In this document: positions 1-8,686 of the stretch, one piece after another
How the letters are laid out: each line of letters begins with the position of its first letter
How positions within the stretch are numbered: position 1 is the first letter of the stretch
The notes under the pieces: model-generated
Told to the model about the DNA's origin: nothing
Databases searched by the model: none
Seen by the model: the letters and a program-made list of their open reading frames with translations, nothing else
Program-made: the position numbers and the translations under genes
Source: Paludibaculum sp.
GTDB taxonomy: Bacteria > Acidobacteriota > Terriglobia > Bryobacterales > Bryobacteraceae
Direction: 5' to 3'
DNA: 64,000 nucleotides
Assembly: GCA_029973955.1 (NCBI GenBank)
Contig: JARKQJ010000173.1
Location: forward strand, 32,479-96,478

Positions 1-199
1 TTCGAGGTTTGCGACAGGCGCAGGCCACTGCCAAGGCCGAAATGACGATTCGCTGCTCGATCGAGCGCATTTCAACGTGCCTGGTTTTCCTTTTCCACTG
101 AAGAACAGCCTTCAGCAGCGCCGCTGCGCTCTGCCTGATCCGTCGTGGCCCGGCGCGGTGAGGGAAGGATGCAAGTTCACAAAGTCCTGCCTTGTGCCG
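1..199. other. no gene recognised at left edge
   Basis: This stretch lies downstream of the universal stress gene, which ends at 200 on the minus strand. I see no reading frame with recognisable protein content and no clear terminator. It may hold the end of a feature that lies outside the window. Confidence 0.4.
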
Positions 200-1063
200 T
201 CAGACGCTGAGGACCGGACAAGGAGACTCACGAATGATTGTATACGTGTTTGTTCTCATGCGGCCCAGTTGCTCACGCATGACGCCTCTCCCAATCAAGA
301 TCAAGTCTGAATTCTGCTCGATGGCGGTCTGGCGGATAGCGTGCGCCACAGACCCGCCTATCAGGTGTAACTCCCCGTCAAAGTCGATCCCATCACGGAG
401 TTGCGCATACCGTTCCCAGGCTCGCTCCTTGTGATACTTGTTTACTGCCCGGACGCCTCGGTTCTGTGTAGGCTCCTCGACGGCGGGCAACGCGTGCAGA
501 AGCATCAGATCTGCCTGAAACTGGCGCGCGACTCGGACGCCCCACCCGATAATCCGGGTGCTGTCTTCGGATAAATCGATGCAGCAGAGAATCCGCTTGA
601 TGGTCCCCGTTGCTAGAGAAGCCGGATTCTCATAATGTGCACCTGTGAGAACAGGAAGGTCGAGATCGTTGAGGACCTTCGCTGTCACAGAGCCCAGGAG
701 CAGCCGGCGAAAGGGGCCACGGCCGCGGGTAGGCATGCCGACTAGATCGATCTGGTTCTCCCGCGCGTGCTGGCCGATGATGTCGCAAGGGTCACCTTCG
801 CGAACAGAGAAGAAGGTATTGATCCCGTGGAATCCCGCGGAATAGGAATCCCGCAGCTCCTTTTCTGCCTGGGTGCGAAGCGAGGTGACGTCACCAAGAT
901 TCAGGTACCCGCGGGCCTCGCGATAAGCGCCGGGCGGCAACTCCAGGACGTGCAATAGTGTGACGGCAGCTTGGGTTCCCCGTGCGACCGACGCGACCAC
1001 AGGAGCCATCTGGCCGCAAGAAGACGAGAAATCGACTGGAAAAAGGATATTTGTGAAGATCAC
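200..1063 (-). CDS. universal stress protein, tandem UspA domains
   Basis: A 287-aa soluble protein with two UspA domains, about residues 1-145 and 150-287. Both open with the usual hydrophobic beta strand (ILFPVDFS; ILCCIDLS). Nucleotide-loop residues are visible in the first half as TRGRGPFRRLLLGS, which fits G-x9-GS; the second half has a looser GRGVMREQLGRMRTNTY. Tandem Usps are usually ATP-binding stress or dormancy factors. It starts with GTG at 1063, whose GTGA overlaps the TGA of the upstream 83-aa ORF, so the two are probably translationally coupled. It lies in an island with an FtsH relic and a cation ATPase, a combination common in stress clusters. Confidence 0.9.
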   Translation of the reverse strand: MIFTNILFPVDFSSSCGQMAPVVASVARGTQAAVTLLHVLELPPGAYREARGYLNLGDVTSLRTQAEKELRDSYSAGFHGINTFFSVREGDPCDIIGQHARENQIDLVGMPTRGRGPFRRLLLGSVTAKVLNDLDLPVLTGAHYENPASLATGTIKRILCCIDLSEDSTRIIGWGVRVARQFQADLMLLHALPAVEEPTQNRGVRAVNKYHKERAWERYAQLRDGIDFDGELHLIGGSVAHAIRQTAIEQNSDLILIGRGVMREQLGRMRTNTYTIIRESPCPVLSV

Positions 1064-1311
1064 AGGCCCTCCAGAACTGGTGCCCAGCCATGACCCTGAA
1101 CTATCAGGCTCAAGCGAACACCCAGCCGCTCAAACTCCAGGTTAGTCGCATCGGCCTTTCGCGCGATGCGAGCAAAGCCGACTTGTGTTACGTGCATGTT
1201 GTCAAACCTCAGGATAGTGGAAGGGCTCTCCTCCGTGCGACCGGTGCCTGAGGTGAGGTCCAGTGCCGAAGCGGATGCTCGAGCAAAGCCATTCGCTGGT
1301 GCTTGAGCCAT
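1060..1311 (-). CDS. small hypothetical protein coupled to usp
   Basis: An 83-aa ORF of no recognised family. Support for a real gene is indirect: a purine-rich ribosome site (AAAGGATGGA) directly precedes its ATG, and its TGA overlaps the GTG start of the universal stress gene by four bases. The N-terminal half is rich in Ser, Ala and Gly. The C-terminal half has alternating hydrophobic and charged residues compatible with a small folded domain. No signal peptide or membrane segment is seen. It could be a degraded N-terminal part of a longer stress gene or only a leader ORF for usp. Confidence 0.4.
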   Translation of the reverse strand: MAQAPANGFARASASALDLTSGTGRTEESPSTILRFDNMHVTQVGFARIARKADATNLEFERLGVRLSLIVQGHGWAPVLEGL

Positions 1312-1735
1312 TCCATCCTTTGGCCTCCGCGTGCTCGTGGGGTCTCGCTACATCTTGAGTGGTCACTCGGATCTCCTCCCTCCCAGCAGATCCCCTGAGC
1401 CGTCTCCGTTTGTGCCCGCCAAGAACACGGCCGGGGACCTTTACGCGTCTCCAGCGAGGCAAATCTTGAGGTCGATGCTTGCCTTCCGCCGGGAGTCGTG
1501 CCAGTTCAACTTCATGGTCTTGCTGGCCTGTCCGCAATACCGGGCCTTGAGCTCGTAGTCCACGTCGCGATGCAGTCCATGAAACCGGGATCCTCCGTCT
1601 GCCTGTAGACACAATGCCGTCGTTGGCCCTAAGAACTCCGGCGCGGAGCCAGCCGATGCGTTGCGTCCGGTGAGATGCACGGTGTCGCATAACGTGCCAA
1701 TCCGTGGTATCCGCCAAGATGCGCTTCCGCCATTC
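1312..1735. other. gene-poor stretch with weak minus-strand ORFs
   Basis: Between the 83-aa ORF and the secreted 351-aa protein there is no gene I can support. A minus-strand 79-codon frame at 1441-1680 has balanced composition and an ordinary-looking C-terminal part (DYELKARYCGQASKTMKLNW), so it could be a small gene or a decayed fragment. Its homology is unknown to me. Confidence 0.35.
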
Positions 1736-2791
1736 CTATCGTGCCTTCTCGAGCTTGCGTTTCGTCGCTTTGAGCGCAGCCAGGATTCCTTCCCGAGCTT
1801 CGCGCCGCACGCGTCCTCGAATGATTCGTCCGGTGAATCCGCTGAGGCCGTCGGACCGGCTGCGACTCACCGTGAAGAGCCAGAACCCCGGTCCGCGGGA
1901 AGGGTCCGGGACCAGGGCACGCAATTCAAGCGCTGTCCAGAAGTAGTGGCTGGCGTAAAGCATCTTGGACGCCATGACGGTGTTCTCCGGGCCTTCCCTG
2001 ATTACGACATGGCTGATGCGAATCGTGGGTTTAAGGCCGAACCTGGTTTCCTGCCAGTAAAGAAACGAGTTCGCGCCGGGCAGCGTGGCTTTCGGAAAAT
2101 CGAGCAGATAGCGGCGAAGGGAGGGCATATATGCGGTCAGCTCCGGCATCTGATCGACCATCGAGCGAAACTCACGAGCGACGAACGTCGGCCGGGAATT
2201 GTCGCGGTACACAGCGAGGCGATCGTTGCCTCCTTCCAGGTATGCGTTCACGTATTCATAAGCGAGCCGCCCCATCAGGGCGTTTGCGGCGGCCCGCCAG
2301 CCGGGCGCATTCCAATCGGCCTCCGTGCGAAACCTTTCGAGCGCCTGCCGGCCCAATTGGATCTTGCAATCCCCAACTTCACACCTCCGCAGATCGGATA
2401 CATCCCCTTCTGGCAGTTTCATCAGCGCGAAGTCTTGCACGCGGGGCGGCGAACTGATGCGCTTGGTCACCATGAAGCTGTGGCCGCGTTCGAAATTCTC
2501 TATGTCCTGAACTGCGTCGATGTACTGGCGTACCGTGGCGTTGATCCATAGGCCACCGAATACGCAGACCTCCACATTCGGGTCCGCGACGAGAAGTTTT
2601 GCGATGGGTGCTCCCTCGATGAGGCGTTTGTATTCCGCCGGCGTAGGTCGTACAACCGTGGTCAGGTACTGACCCAATCGCGAAGGAAACTTGGGTACAC
2701 CGGGCGGCACCGTTTGGCAGAAGGCGGCGCTACAGAAGATCGCTACCCCCACGCGCGCATACCGCAATCCCGCTTGCATGAGCGACATCAT
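1736..2791 (-). CDS. hypothetical secreted protein
   Basis: A 351-aa protein whose first ~26 residues form a signal-peptide-like segment (hydrophobic VGVAIFCSAAF followed by CQT), so it is probably exported; the Cys could even be a lipobox Cys. The body is mixed alpha/beta with many aromatic residues (RRYLLDFPK, NSFLYWQE, ASHYFWTALEL) and a basic C-terminal tail (RRR, KATKRKLEKAR). I do not recognise a Pfam family with confidence. It is 20 bp downstream of the ftsH-like relic on the same strand, so the two are probably co-transcribed. Base composition is less GC-extreme than the glycosidase region. Confidence 0.65.
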   Translation of the reverse strand: MMSLMQAGLRYARVGVAIFCSAAFCQTVPPGVPKFPSRLGQYLTTVVRPTPAEYKRLIEGAPIAKLLVADPNVEVCVFGGLWINATVRQYIDAVQDIENFERGHSFMVTKRISSPPRVQDFALMKLPEGDVSDLRRCEVGDCKIQLGRQALERFRTEADWNAPGWRAAANALMGRLAYEYVNAYLEGGNDRLAVYRDNSRPTFVAREFRSMVDQMPELTAYMPSLRRYLLDFPKATLPGANSFLYWQETRFGLKPTIRISHVVIREGPENTVMASKMLYASHYFWTALELRALVPDPSRGPGFWLFTVSRSRSDGLSGFTGRIIRGRVRREAREGILAALKATKRKLEKAR

Positions 2792-2811
2792 TGCGGCTCA
2801 GGCTTCCCGAG

Positions 2812-3573
2812 TCATGTCGGTGACTCGCCTTGGCGGTAGACCCCCGCCGTCACCGGCTTCACCGGTGTTGCCGAATGTTCAACGCCGGCGGCAGCATAGA
2901 CTTCGGCTCCCTCCAGGGTTTCGCGGACAAGCAGTTGTTCGACGATTCGATCCCGCTTGCTCCGATTCTCTCTCCGCAGCCGGCGCGCCTCAGCGTAGCA
3001 CTCGTTAGTGATGCGGCGAAGCTCCTCATCGACAGCGTGGAGCATCTCCTCGGATCCGCCGGCGATCCGGGGATCACCCTCCGCGGGCAACACCGGGAGT
3101 TTGCCGGTCCGCTCCGACATGCCCCACCGGCCGGCCATGAAACGGGCGATGCGCGTAACGGTCGCTCGGTCACTCTCGGCGCCGGTCGTGAACTCCTGAT
3201 ACGTGCGGCCGCCCGTGCCGCTCTGCTGGCCGGGACGCTCCTGGCCGCCAGGCAGAGGCACGGGTTTCCGTAGCGCACCCTCAGTTGTATTGCCGTGGGC
3301 AAAGACCTCACGGACGTTCTTGTTCGCCGCTTGGGCTTTGAGCTCGGTGTACGGAATGCTCTGCGGCCCGCTCATGCGGTCCTGCACGGTCAATCGACCG
3401 AAGAAAATCGCATAGCCTGGGACAAACGCCGCGATCGTGCGCCAGCGAGGCCGGCGCTGCGGCGCCCGCCCTGTCGGGAGCCCTTCCGCGCGCCAGGGCC
3501 GCGACGGCCGTTGCTCCGGTGACCGCCCTTCATCCTGAGAGTGGGTCCTCGCTGCGGCTTCCTTTGCCGCCAT
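2812..3573 (-). pseudogene. FtsH relic lacking AAA and protease centres
   Basis: A 253-aa ORF with a strong ribosome site (AGGAGGAGG). Its two halves match opposite ends of FtsH. Residues ~43-105 resemble the N-terminal membrane segment plus FtsH extracellular domain (IPYTELKAQAANKNVREV). After a Pro/Gly/Gln linker (~106-123), residues ~124-231 match the end of the M41 region (EFTTGAESDRATVTRIARF, WGMS, then a helical tail with EEMLHAVDEE and ETLEGAEVYAAA). The second membrane helix, Walker A/B, SRH and HExxH zinc site are all missing; full FtsH is about 600-650 aa. Either an in-frame deletion remnant or a deliberately shortened subunit that could join an FtsH hexamer. The frame is intact. 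Confidence 0.75.
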
Positions 3574-3718
3574 ATCGACCTCCTCCTGGCAGCCAGCCGG
3601 CTGTCCAGTCTAGCCCTGGGGCGCCATGGATTCTATCATTGCAGCAGGAGCGCTGTGCGCCAGTCGCGCAGCACCCGCCGCGCGGCACCAGCCGCGCAGC
3701 AATCCTGGAGGGACCGTG

Positions 3719-6511
3719 ATGAACCAGACGACCCAGGCAGCCCCATATCAGCAAGAGGCGAAACAGGTTCTTTCCGCGCTCGGCAGCGAGGGGCATCGCG
3801 GTTTGAGCGAGCAGGAGGCCCGCGCGCGACTCCAACGCTACGGCAGGAACGAACTGGCGCCGGAGAAGCCTGTGCCCGCATGGAGAAAGTTCCTGGCGCA
3901 ATTCGAGGATGCGCTGGTCATCCTGCTGTTAGTAGCGACCGGCATCTCGGCTGGCTTATGGCTGTACGAGCGGGATACGGCGCTACCTTACGAGGCGATC
4001 GCGATTTTCGCCGTCGTGGTGCTCAACGCCGCTATGGGTTACATCCAGGAGTCCCGGGCGGCATCCGCGGTGGCCGCCCTGAAGCAAATGGCTGCGGCCC
4101 ACGCGAACGTCATCCGGAATGGCGAGCGCCGGGGCGTGCCGGCTGCGGAGGTTGTGCCGGGCGACATCATCCTGGTCGAGGAAGGCGATACCGTTCCCGC
4201 GGATGCGCGCGTCCTTCACTCCACATCTCTCAAGGTCGCGGAGGCGGCGCTGACCGGTGAGAGTCTGCCGGTCGCCAAGGACTCAGCTCCCATTCGCGAA
4301 GACGTCGCGCTGGGAGACCGGGACAACATGGTCTTCAGCGGCACCGCAGTGGCATACGGGCGAGGCCGCGCAGTCGTCGTCGCAACCGGCATGCAGACCG
4401 AGATGGGCCGCATCGCCGGGATGCTCCGGGACACCCCGGACGAAAGAACCCCGCTACAGAAAGAACTGGACCGCATCGGCAGGATTCTGGGGCAGGCTGT
4501 CATAGTCATAGCCATTGTGATGATCGGTACGATCATCCTCTTCGAACACGTGCGCGGCTGGCCGGCCATCCTGGACGTGCTTATCCTGGGCATCGCACTC
4601 GCGGTAGCCGCGGTCCCGGAGGGTTTGCCCGCCGTTGTGACCGCGGTCCTGTCTCTCGGTGTACAGCGCATGGCAAAGCGGAACGCGATCATGCGCCACC
4701 TCGCCGCCGTGGAGACCCTCGGCTCGGCGAACGTCATCGCATCCGATAAGACAGGCACGCTGACCAGGAATGAGATGACGGTGCGCGCCGTCGTCACGGC
4801 GAGCGGGCGAGTCAGGTTCGGCGGCACGGGATACGCTCCGGTGGGTGAAGTGGAAACGGAAGAGGGAGGACCAGTCGAGGGCGTGCTGCGCACCGAACTC
4901 CACCGCGCGCTCGCAGTCGCCGATCGCGCCAATAACGCGGTATTGCAGCAGCACGGTGACCGTTGGACCGTGCAGGGCGACCCCACCGAAGCTGCGCTGG
5001 TCGTTGCGGCACGCAAAGCCGGCCTCGAAGCCGAAAGGCTGGAGAGCCGTTTCGAGCGCGTCGGGGAGGTTCCGTTTTCCTCCGAACGGAAGTTGATGAG
5101 TACAATCCACACCGATGCGGAGAGGCAGGAGCGCCTGCTCGTTTTTGTCAAAGGCGCTCCTGACGTGCTGCTCGCGCGGTGCTTGGAGGAACTGATCGGG
5201 GAGAATGCGAGACGATTGACCGACGAGCGGCGCCGGGAGATTCTGGCTATCAATGAAGATCTCGCTGGCCGGGCGTTGCGCACTCTCGCGATTGCCTATC
5301 GTTCGGTGCCTGTAGGCGCGCTCGAGATCGAAGATGTCGACGAGCGCGTGGAACGCGAGCTGGTCTTTGCCGGCCTGATCGGCATGCTCGATCCCCCGCG
5401 CGACGAAGCGAAGGATGCGGTCCAGCGGGCAAAAAGCGCGGGGATACGGCCCATCATGATCACCGGTGACCATCCGGTCACGGCGCAGGTCATTGCGCGG
5501 GAACTCGGAATCGCCAGCAATGGGAGAGCACTCAGCGGCGCCGAGTTGGCCTCCATGTCCGACGGCTCGCTGGTCCAGGCCGCTAGAAGTGCGTCAGTCT
5601 ACGCCCGCGTGAATCCCGAGCACAAGCTGCGGATCGTCAGGGCGTTGCAGCGGGATGGCGCGGTCGTCGCAATGACCGGGGACGGAGTCAATGATGCACC
5701 GGCGCTGAAGGCCGCCGACATCGGCGTCGCAATGGGGGTTACCGGAACCGATGTTTCCAAAGAAGCCGCCGACATGGTCCTGGCGGACGACAACTTCGCG
5801 ACCATTGTCGCCGCGGTCGAGGAAGGGCGTGCGATCTTCTCGAACATTCGCAAGTTTCTGCGTTTCCTGCTCTCGTCGAACATTGGCGAAGTACTCACGA
5901 TGTTCTTCGGCGTTCTGCTGGCGAATGTCATCGGTTTGCAGGCGGACGGGAGTGCGGTTGTCCTGCCGCTGCTCGCGACTCAGCTTCTGTGGATCAACTT
6001 GGCGACGGACGGCGCGCCCGCTCTGGCCCTCGGTTTGGATCCCGCTGACCAGGAGGTCATGCAGAAACCTCCCCGGCCGGCTGGCGAACCTGTGGTCACG
6101 CGGCGTATGTGGTCGGGCATCTTCCTTGTCGCAGTCGTGATGGCCGCGGGAACGCTGTCGGTTCTGGACGCTTCGCTGCCAGGTGGGCTCATCGAAGGCT
6201 CCGGCAACATGCGATACGCGCAAACGATGGCCTTCACGACGCTGATGCTCTTTCAGTTGTTCAACGTCTTCAACGCGCGGTCTGACGAGCGGAGCGCGTT
6301 TCAGGGTTTGTTCACAAACGCTTGGCTCTGGGCGGCGATCGGATTGGCGATCGCGCTCCAGCTAGCGGTTGTCTACGTTGCTGTGCTCCAGCAGGCGTTT
6401 TCGACGGCCGCCCTGAGCCTCGCCGATTGGCTGCTGTGCACGGCGGTTGCGAGTTCGGTACTGTGGCTGCGGGAATTGAGTAAAGCGGTAACGCGAATGA
6501 GGAGCCGGTGA
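3719..6511 (+). CDS. P2A-type cation-transporting ATPase (Ca2+-ATPase-like)
   Basis: A 930-aa integral membrane pump that couples ATP hydrolysis to cation transport, probably Ca2+ or Mn2+ export. I start it at the ATG at 3719 because GGAGGGA lies five bases upstream; an in-frame ATG at 3626 has no such site. Visible in order: N-terminal cation-ATPase domain, TGES actuator motif, membrane motif AAVPEGLP, phosphorylation motif DKTGTLT, MITGDHPVTA, hinge TGDGVNDAP, and a C-terminal transmembrane bundle with NLATDGAPALALGLDP. PEGLP plus the N-x-x-TDG pattern fit P2A/P2B pumps rather than heavy-metal P1B pumps; no N-terminal metal-binding domain is present. It is divergent from the FtsH relic. Confidence 0.93.
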   Translation: MNQTTQAAPYQQEAKQVLSALGSEGHRGLSEQEARARLQRYGRNELAPEKPVPAWRKFLAQFEDALVILLLVATGISAGLWLYERDTALPYEAIAIFAVVVLNAAMGYIQESRAASAVAALKQMAAAHANVIRNGERRGVPAAEVVPGDIILVEEGDTVPADARVLHSTSLKVAEAALTGESLPVAKDSAPIREDVALGDRDNMVFSGTAVAYGRGRAVVVATGMQTEMGRIAGMLRDTPDERTPLQKELDRIGRILGQAVIVIAIVMIGTIILFEHVRGWPAILDVLILGIALAVAAVPEGLPAVVTAVLSLGVQRMAKRNAIMRHLAAVETLGSANVIASDKTGTLTRNEMTVRAVVTASGRVRFGGTGYAPVGEVETEEGGPVEGVLRTELHRALAVADRANNAVLQQHGDRWTVQGDPTEAALVVAARKAGLEAERLESRFERVGEVPFSSERKLMSTIHTDAERQERLLVFVKGAPDVLLARCLEELIGENARRLTDERRREILAINEDLAGRALRTLAIAYRSVPVGALEIEDVDERVERELVFAGLIGMLDPPRDEAKDAVQRAKSAGIRPIMITGDHPVTAQVIARELGIASNGRALSGAELASMSDGSLVQAARSASVYARVNPEHKLRIVRALQRDGAVVAMTGDGVNDAPALKAADIGVAMGVTGTDVSKEAADMVLADDNFATIVAAVEEGRAIFSNIRKFLRFLLSSNIGEVLTMFFGVLLANVIGLQADGSAVVLPLLATQLLWINLATDGAPALALGLDPADQEVMQKPPRPAGEPVVTRRMWSGIFLVAVVMAAGTLSVLDASLPGGLIEGSGNMRYAQTMAFTTLMLFQLFNVFNARSDERSAFQGLFTNAWLWAAIGLAIALQLAVVYVAVLQQAFSTAALSLADWLLCTAVASSVLWLRELSKAVTRMRSR

Positions 6512-6534
6512 GAGCGGCCGGCAGCGCTCTTCTT
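6510..6534 (+). terminator. weak hairpin after cation ATPase
   Basis: AGAGCG at 6511-6516 pairs with CGCTCT at 6525-6530 around an 8-base loop, followed by TCTT. The U-tract is poor, so it is at best a weak intrinsic terminator. Confidence 0.35.
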
Positions 6535-6550
6535 GGCGCGATGAGCACTG

Positions 6551-6979
6551 TCAGAGACTACGTCCCGCCTGGGATTTCGCGGTCGCGCATTGCTGGACGA
6601 GATGGGGAAGCCGCATTTCTTCCGGCGTAGGGCCCGAAAACTCAAACAGCCCAATTCCCTTGACCAGCCTAATGTCTGTTTGGTCAGTCTTTCGCCCCGG
6701 GATATTGTGCATGTGGTACGGGTTGGCCAGCAGCAGCCCAAACACCCCTTCCAGCACGTGCCACACCGGCTTCCAGTTCACCCCGGTCGATTCCATCGCC
6801 ACCTGCTTCACCTTGCCGGCGCACAGCCACATCTTCAGCCTTCGCAGGTCCTTCCAGTAGTTGGCGAACTCCTTGATCCGCACCTCGCGTTGTCCTTCTT
6901 CTCCCAGCACCAGCACGCAGGCCGTCACCTGGTCTTTGTGCACGTCCAGACCGCAGCATCGGGAGTAAACTGCTTGCAC
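6551..6979 (-). pseudogene. IS110-family transposase, N-terminal fragment
   Basis: 142 codons that match the start of IS110/IS116 transposases: CCGLDVHKDQVTACV is the DEDD/RuvC-like first strand with its catalytic Asp, followed by FANYWKDLRRLKMWL, AMESTGVNWKPVWHVLE and NPYHMHNIPGRKTDQTD. After the KTDQTD motif the sequence stops aligning with the expected Asp-Ala-x-x-Ile-Ala-x-Leu stretch. It ends at 142 aa, whereas the family is about 320-450 aa and carries a second domain with a catalytic Ser. The start is GTG behind GGAGG. It is a dead remnant marking an old insertion at the right edge of the stress island. I could not see element ends. Confidence 0.8.
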
Positions 6980-7381
6980 GGAGCCTCCTTTGCCGCCGAG
7001 CTTGGGACGCTAAAAGAAGAACTGACGATCCTTCACGGGCTCTCCACCTGGCGGCGGAGGCTCCAATTCGTTGTTCCATCCAAACACCCCGGGCCAGATT
7101 CACCGGCGGGCTCATAGGCACCAACTGAGAACCGACCTCAGAATGCCGGCGGCACCCTCCGCAATGCCCCCTCTCGCGCCCGTTTTCATCCCTCGTTGTG
7201 CGTTCCCGGCAGGGGGCGCATGAGGGATTCACGCCTCTCCCTACAAAAATATCTACCTTTCTTTTCAACAAACCACACCATCTTTTGCCCCGAAACGCTT
7301 TTCCCCCCATGCGATCCTTTATTCGTAGGCAGGCCTCTGTGCCTGCCTTTTTCATTTCCACCCAAGAAAGGACCGAATATC
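6980..7381. other. non-coding stretch between IS110 remnant and 7382 gene
   Basis: About 400 bp with no convincing gene. It contains the transposase ribosome site (GGAGG just right of 6979), possible remains of the insertion element, and the leader of the plus-strand gene at 7382, including a terminator-like hairpin at 7328-7352. Confidence 0.5.
7328..7352 (+). terminator. terminator-like hairpin in leader of 7382 gene
   Basis: GGCAGGC (7328-7334) and GCCTGCC (7341-7347) form a perfect 7-bp stem around CTCTGT, followed directly by TTTTTC. This is a textbook intrinsic terminator. It lies about 30 bp upstream of the ATG at 7382, between any upstream promoter and that gene's ribosome site, so it either ends upstream transcription or attenuates the gene. 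Confidence 0.7.
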
Positions 7382-8080
7382 ATGGCATCCGCAGCCCAAA
7401 TCACCGCCAATCAGGCCAACGCCCGGCGCTCCACCGGACCCAAGTCCCCAGAAGGCAAAGCCCGATCTTCAGAGAACTCCCGCCGTCACGGCCTCACCGC
7501 CGCCTGCCCCGTTGTCGACCCCGCCCAATCCGCCGCCTTCGACGAATACCGCGAAGCCCTCCTCCTCGATACCCAGCCCGAAGGTCCTATCGAAGAAGAA
7601 CTCTTCCTCCGGATGCTCACTTCCGGCTGGAACCTCCGCCGCGCCCGCCAGTTTGAAACCTCCCTCCTCGAAACGGCCAACCTCGCCGAAAACGACCAGG
7701 ACGCCGCCCGCCTCTCCCGCATCGCCCGCTACCGCCGCGAACTCGAGCGCTCCTACGAACGCGCCCTCACCCATCTCCAGGTCCTCCAAACCCAGCGCGC
7801 CATCCTCCTGCAGCGCCCGGCCGAAATCATCGACACCGTCGCTAAATTCACCCCCCTTGCCGCCCTCGGAGCCATCGCCCCGGACAAAGCCCCGTTCCTC
7901 TTCCCCACCCACCAGTTCGGCTCCCCCAGAGCCACTTTCTACGATTCCCGGAACGAAGCCAGTTGCGCCGCCGAGCTCATCCGCGAACAGCGCCGCAATG
8001 CCGTGCCCCCCACTCCAGAGGAAGTGCAGGCGGTCCTGAACAACTTTTGCATGAGCGCAAAAGCCTTCACTGCCGCCTAG
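7382..8080 (+). CDS. ANARRSTGPKSPEGKAR-type hypothetical protein
   Basis: A 232-aa protein with the N-terminal signature NQANARRSTGPKSPEGKARS followed by SRRHGLTA. I know this signature from a many-copy hypothetical family in Acidobacteriota and Planctomycetes. The middle is a predicted helical domain (EEELFLRMLTSGWNLRRAR; ARLSRIARYRRELERSYERA). No function is established. I place the start at the ATG at 7382, behind AAGAAAGGA, because the family signature begins there; an upstream in-frame ATG at 7196 is not supported. The basic, Gly/Pro-rich head could bind nucleic acid, but that is a guess. It sits next to a transposase remnant, where such repeated families often lie. Confidence 0.75.
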   Translation: MASAAQITANQANARRSTGPKSPEGKARSSENSRRHGLTAACPVVDPAQSAAFDEYREALLLDTQPEGPIEEELFLRMLTSGWNLRRARQFETSLLETANLAENDQDAARLSRIARYRRELERSYERALTHLQVLQTQRAILLQRPAEIIDTVAKFTPLAALGAIAPDKAPFLFPTHQFGSPRATFYDSRNEASCAAELIREQRRNAVPPTPEEVQAVLNNFCMSAKAFTAA

Positions 8081-8301
8081 TCCGCCCCCCAGCGCACACG
8101 ATCCTGTAACTCACGCCCGCCCTCCGTCGATCTTTGACAACCGCATGCTCACCAGCTCGCCGCAGCCCCGTGGTCTCCCACGCCTGGAGAGGCCACGGCG
8201 CCGCGGTCCGGCCGCTTCGGCGGATCCTCGCATCCCCAAGAACCGCCCTCGACGGAGCGAACCCAAGCACTTGTCCTGTACAATCACACCGAAACCCCTC
8301 C

Positions 8302-8685
8302 ATGCCCAAAGCGAAGCCCCTCACCCCGGACGACTTCCGCCGCGCCGCTCTCAGCTTCCCCGGCGCCGAAGAGGGCTCCCACCACGGCGCCGCCGACTTC
8401 CGCCTCGAAGGCCGCATCTTCGCCTCACTCGCCCATCAGGCTCACGGCCTCGGCAACCTCTTCCTCGATCCCGCCCAACAGGCTGAATTCATCGCCACGC
8501 GCCCCGGCATCTTCACCCCGGCTCCGGGCGGTTGGGGCCGCATGGGGGTCACCCACATCGTGCTCGCCGCCGCCACGCCGGACGACCTCGCACGCGGCAT
8601 GGAGACCGCCTACTCACGCCGCGCGGCCATCAACGCAGCGGCCAGGCGCAAACGCCCGGCCGCCAGGAAAATACGCCTCCTCTGA
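8302..8685 (+). CDS. MmcQ/YjbR family protein
   Basis: A 127-aa protein of the YjbR/MmcQ fold, a small alpha/beta family often called DNA-binding but with uncertain function. Recognisable parts are LTPDDFRRAALSFPGAEEGS at the start, the strand GRIFASLAHQAHGLGNLFLD, and WGRMGVTHIVL followed by a helix (PDDLARGMETAYSRRA). The C-terminal tail is basic (AARRKRPAARKIRLL). The start at 8302 matches the family's N-terminus; the longer frame upstream reads through non-conserved sequence. It ends two bases before the convergent stop of the next gene. Confidence 0.8.
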   Translation: MPKAKPLTPDDFRRAALSFPGAEEGSHHGAADFRLEGRIFASLAHQAHGLGNLFLDPAQQAEFIATRPGIFTPAPGGWGRMGVTHIVLAAATPDDLARGMETAYSRRAAINAAARRKRPAARKIRLL

Positions 8686-8686
8686 C

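Noticed and set aside
1202..1717. A 171-codon minus-strand frame in the left gap
   Set aside because: Arg-rich, motif-free, and overlaps the 83-aa ORF that has a ribosome site and coupling to usp.
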